A stretch of 7,496 bases of DNA from Candidatus Micrarchaeaceae archaeon (GTDB taxonomy: Archaea > Micrarchaeota > Micrarchaeia > Micrarchaeales > Micrarchaeaceae). Positions within the stretch are counted from its first letter, which is position 1; each line of letters begins with the position of its first letter. Where the stretch lies: positions 1 to 7,496 of the forward strand of contig DAIDAQ010000061.1 in the NCBI GenBank assembly GCA_027310535.1, read 5' to 3'. This document shows positions 5,539 through 7,496 of this stretch, one piece after another. The translations under genes and the position numbers were made by a program. The notes under the pieces are model-generated. The model searched no databases, was not told where the DNA came from, and saw only the letters and a list, made by a program, of their open reading frames with translations.

Positions 5539-6051
5539 TCAGTTCCCGACAAGGATTATGCCAGCCTCCGAAGCCCTTGCCTCTACTATCTCGACCAGGT
5601 ACCTGCTCTGCTCATCGCGTATGCGCAGCGCCGCAGGGCCTACGCCCTTGCCGCGATAGACGACCTTTTCCTCCCTTGGCAGGTCTATCCAAACGCTTCC
5701 CGGCACCCTCTCGAGATGCCAGTCCCTCCTGTCGATCCTGTAGAATCCCTCATCCAGTGCGTACTCGCCTCCGAGCCAGTATTGTCTTTCCGCAAGATTC
5801 CTGGAAATGGAAGCGTCGCTGGCGAGAATAAGCGCCTCCTTTAGGCTCAAGAGCCTGCTGCTATGGAGCTTTGCTATCTCGCCGGCGCGCTTGCGGTCAA
5901 ACTGGCCGTCTATGGCCGTCAGCTCTTTCCTTGTTGCATTTGCCACGTAAATGTGGACGCTAAAGTCCTTCAAGCTTCCGTCCGCAGAGTCTGTAATGCC
6001 GCCGAATGTGTTCTCAGCCCCTCTTCCAGGTCTGCTTTTTGTCCTATTCAT
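5539..6051 (-). CDS. Hypothetical protein, 170 aa
   Basis: I do not recognise this protein. It has a basic, Arg/Lys-rich N-terminus (MNRTKSRPGRG), no signal peptide and no membrane segment. Residues about 30-75 suggest a beta strand (DFSVHIYVANAT) followed by a charged helix. The second half alternates short hydrophobic strands with charged residues (EYALDEGFYRIDRRDWHLE, GSVWIDLPREEKVVYRG, RYLVEIVEARASEAGIILVG), compatible with a small alpha/beta or beta-rich fold. No cysteines are present. The only Met near the start is used; GGGGT lies 4 nt upstream. It begins 31 nt after the stop of the glycosylase gene, so it is probably the last gene of the spt5-rpl11 transcript. A TATA-like TATAAG in the gap is too close to the ATG to serve this start. 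Confidence 0.7.
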   Translation of the reverse strand: MNRTKSRPGRGAENTFGGITDSADGSLKDFSVHIYVANATRKELTAIDGQFDRKRAGEIAKLHSSRLLSLKEALILASDASISRNLAERQYWLGGEYALDEGFYRIDRRDWHLERVPGSVWIDLPREEKVVYRGKGVGPAALRIRDEQSRYLVEIVEARASEAGIILVGN

Positions 6052-6082
6052 GTGACCCCTACTTATAGCTCTTCTTCAATTT

Positions 6083-6775
6083 TTAATTGTTGTGGTGGCT
6101 GCCCCTCCTGCGGAGCCTTTTCCCATATATGCACATTTCCAGTGCCGGGCAGGCCTCGCAGCGCGGCGCCCTCTTCGTGCAATTACGCTTTGCAAGCTCG
6201 ACGAGCTGCGCGTGCATGTCCTTATACAGCTCTGTATCTTCCTCTATGGCGGACTGGAAAGCATCCTGCAGGGTGTCATAATCGGGCTCTGCCCTGAGGC
6301 CTAGCATCCTTGAGACTATGCGCCTTGTGTATGCGTCAACTACAAAAGTCGGCCTGCCTGCGGCGTAGAGCATGATGGCATCGCATGTCTCTTTGCCTAT
6401 CCCGTTCTGTGAGAGGAGCGCCCTCCTCATCTCCAGCTCCCCTGTGCTGAAAAAGGAACCAAGCGTTCCGTATTCGCTGCTGATGAACCTGCACAGGCCC
6501 TGCAGCCTTGCTGCCTTCTGGCGGAAATAGCCGCTCGGCCTGATGAGCCCCTCAAGCACCTCCCTGTTCATCACTGAGATGCGGTTTAAGTCCATGCACC
6601 CGCCCTCTTTCAGGTTCTTTATTGCCCTCTCGGTATTTGACCACGATGTTTGCTGTGTCAGGATCGCGCCTACGACAACCTCAAAAGGGGTATCGGCGGG
6701 CCACCACCCCCTGAAGCCAAAACGCCCGAGCAAGAGTGAATAGAGCCTGTCAGCAAAGGCCCTGTCCAGCTTCAT
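6083..6775 (-). CDS. Endonuclease III-related DNA glycosylase (HhH-GPD, 4Fe-4S)
   Basis: A 230-aa base-excision-repair protein of the helix-hairpin-helix superfamily, closest in appearance to the group of 3-methyladenine glycosylase MagIII (COG2231). Near residues 23-56 it has WWPADTPFEVVVGAILTQQT followed by SWSNTERAIKNLK, typical of that group. The hairpin motif is NGIGKET (124-130) and the catalytic Asp is in VVDAYTRRI (D147). Four cysteines at 199, 206, 209 and 215 have the spacing Cx6Cx2Cx5C of the EndoIII iron-sulfur cluster. The position equal to the catalytic Lys of E. coli Nth appears to be Glu129, so a glycosylase without lyase activity is likely. The frame extends to an ATG at 6829 inside rpl11. 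I chose ATG 6775 because it overlaps the rpl11 stop as ATGA, the usual mark of translational coupling. Confidence 0.9.
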   Translation of the reverse strand: MKLDRAFADRLYSLLLGRFGFRGWWPADTPFEVVVGAILTQQTSWSNTERAIKNLKEGGCMDLNRISVMNREVLEGLIRPSGYFRQKAARLQGLCRFISSEYGTLGSFFSTGELEMRRALLSQNGIGKETCDAIMLYAAGRPTFVVDAYTRRIVSRMLGLRAEPDYDTLQDAFQSAIEEDTELYKDMHAQLVELAKRNCTKRAPRCEACPALEMCIYGKRLRRRGSHHNN

Positions 6776-7233
6776 GATTTTGGCTTGTTCAGCTCCGCGA
6801 TTACCGCTCTCGGGTCCTTTCCTTCGCATGTGACACCAATGCTCTTGCAGGTGCCGAGCACTTGCTTTACCCTGTTGCTCAGCGAGCTGCCGTATATCCT
6901 TGCAGCCTTCGATTCGGCAATCTTCTTTGCCTGCTCGAGCGTTATGTTACCAACCACTTCGCCCTTCGTCTTCGCGCCCTTCTGCACCCCTGCCTCCTTC
7001 AAGATCAGCGCGCTCGTCGGCGGGCTCCCAACCTCTATCCTGTACCTCTTCGTCGCGGGATCGACGAAGATCCTGACAGGGAGCTTTATCCCGGCAAAAT
7101 CCTTAGTCTTCTCGTTTATCTCCTTTACCACGGCATCAGTGCTTACCCCGAGGGGGCCGAGCGCCGGGCCCAATGGCGGACCTCCGCTGGCCTTTCCCCC
7201 CTCAACTAAGCTTTCTATGACTGCTTCTCCCAT
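6772..7233 (-). CDS. rpl11: Large-subunit ribosomal protein L11 (uL11)
   Basis: This protein binds the GTPase-associated region of 23S rRNA and forms the base of the ribosomal stalk where translation factors act. The 153-aa product has the N-terminal hallmark GGKASGGPPLGPALGPLGVS (12-31), with the Pro-rich linker contacted by factors, and IKLPVRIFVDPATKRYRIEV and GSPPTSALILKEA in the N-terminal domain. The C-terminal rRNA-binding domain (about 86-150) includes GEVVGNITLEQAKKIAESK and LGTCKSIGVTCEGKDPRAV. Length and motifs are normal for archaea. It starts 10 nt after the spt5 stop, with GGTG a few bases upstream of the ATG. Archaeal rpl11 is usually followed by rpl1-rpl10-rpl12; here it is followed by a DNA glycosylase gene in a 4-nt overlap. 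Confidence 0.96.
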   Translation of the reverse strand: MGEAVIESLVEGGKASGGPPLGPALGPLGVSTDAVVKEINEKTKDFAGIKLPVRIFVDPATKRYRIEVGSPPTSALILKEAGVQKGAKTKGEVVGNITLEQAKKIAESKAARIYGSSLSNRVKQVLGTCKSIGVTCEGKDPRAVIAELNKPKS

Positions 7234-7243
7234 AATAGCACCG

Positions 7244-7496
7244 TTAAGCGTTCTCCTGCTTTGCCTTCTGCACTATCTTCGCTGTGCTGAGCTTCGTCGT
7301 GATCGGCATCGGCACCACGACGTCCATCAACAGGACCGTCATCTCCGACTTCGTCCCGTCAACCTTTAGCACTTTCGCCTTGTAGCCCTTGAGCGGCCCG
7401 CTCAGGAACTCGATGACATCGTCCTTCATTATCGGCTGCTCTGCCTTCTTCGCCGCCAGCAGCTTGTCAAGGTCCCCCTCCGAGAGGGGCTTAGAC
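7244..7496 (-). CDS. spt5: Transcription elongation factor Spt5 (NusG family), C-terminal part
   Basis: The frame enters from the window edge, so the N-terminal NGN domain that binds RNA polymerase and Spt4 lies outside. The 83 visible residues start in the linker region (SKPLSEGDLDKLLAAKK, ending EQPI), then KDDVIEFLSGPLKGYKAKVL and VDGTKSEMTVLLMDVVVPMP, the KOW domain with its GPLKG core. The VPxPxT ending (VPMPITTKLSTAKIV) is characteristic of archaeal Spt5. The stop at 7246-7244 is 10 nt from the rpl11 start, the common archaeal spt5-rpl11 order. An internal ATG at 7429 is not the real start, because the homology continues upstream of it. Confidence 0.92.
   Translation of the reverse strand, partial: SKPLSEGDLDKLLAAKKAEQPIMKDDVIEFLSGPLKGYKAKVLKVDGTKSEMTVLLMDVVVPMPITTKLSTAKIVQKAKQENA

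Noticed and set aside
5344..5844. 166-codon plus-strand frame opposite the 170-aa gene and the methyltransferase remnant
   Set aside because: Cys/Leu/Arg-rich translation without domain character; it crosses the hairpin and the opposite genes, so it is a shadow frame.
6776..6829. Longer glycosylase beginning at ATG 6829 inside rpl11
   Set aside because: The ATG at 6775 overlaps the rpl11 stop as ATGA and gives a normal family length; the extension would overlap the rpl11 reading frame by 58 bp.
6785..7369. 194-codon plus-strand frame opposite rpl11
   Set aside because: rpl11 is unambiguous on the other strand and the translation is a hydrophobic shadow without a start signal.
1..7496. CRISPR array, insertion sequence or transposase
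   Set aside because: No regularly spaced repeats and no transposase or integrase frame were seen; the only repeats are the inverted repeat and GGCGCC cluster at 5448-5521.

Overview
The window is archaeal. The evidence is an archaeal-type SecY, an L11 with the archaeal N-terminal core, an Spt5/NusG KOW domain of archaeal type, a DUF929 thioredoxin-like membrane protein, a tRNA-Arg with an intron at the archaeal 37/38 position, and TATA-box promoters. DUF929 proteins, frequent AGG and ATA codons, and dispersed translation genes would fit an acidophile-associated or DPANN lineage such as Micrarchaeota/ARMAN. That placement is inference, not something the sequence proves.

Left end, minus strand (1-1030): a TatD-family metal-dependent hydrolase reads leftward. 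It is followed after 5 nt by an intron-containing tRNA-Arg(UCU), and after another 19 nt by the first codons of an unidentified gene that leaves the window. Centre-left, plus strand (1035-4577): a divergent TATA element starts a tight three-gene unit. It encodes an extracytoplasmic DUF929 protein with a CxxC motif, a tandem V4R-domain protein and SecY, with gaps of 4 and 9 nt.

Right half, minus strand (7496-4613): the 3' end of spt5 is followed by rpl11. An ATGA overlap then couples rpl11 to an endonuclease III-related DNA glycosylase with a 4Fe-4S cluster, and an unrecognised 170-aa protein follows. Beyond these lies a 383-bp stretch without an intact gene (5156-5538). It is AT-richer in part and holds the C-terminal remnant of a type II DNA methyltransferase, a long imperfect hairpin and a GC-rich cluster of GGCGCC palindromes. 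An unrecognised 180-aa protein with its own TATA element ends 35 nt from secY, in a convergent arrangement.

Most of the window is housekeeping: protein export, transcription and translation, and DNA repair. The less ordinary points are the detachment of secY and rpl11 from their usual neighbours, the coupling of rpl11 to a repair gene, a degenerate duplicated V4R domain, a relaxed tRNA intron, and the remnant of a restriction-modification system bordered by inverted repeats. I do not see a convincing new multi-gene system.
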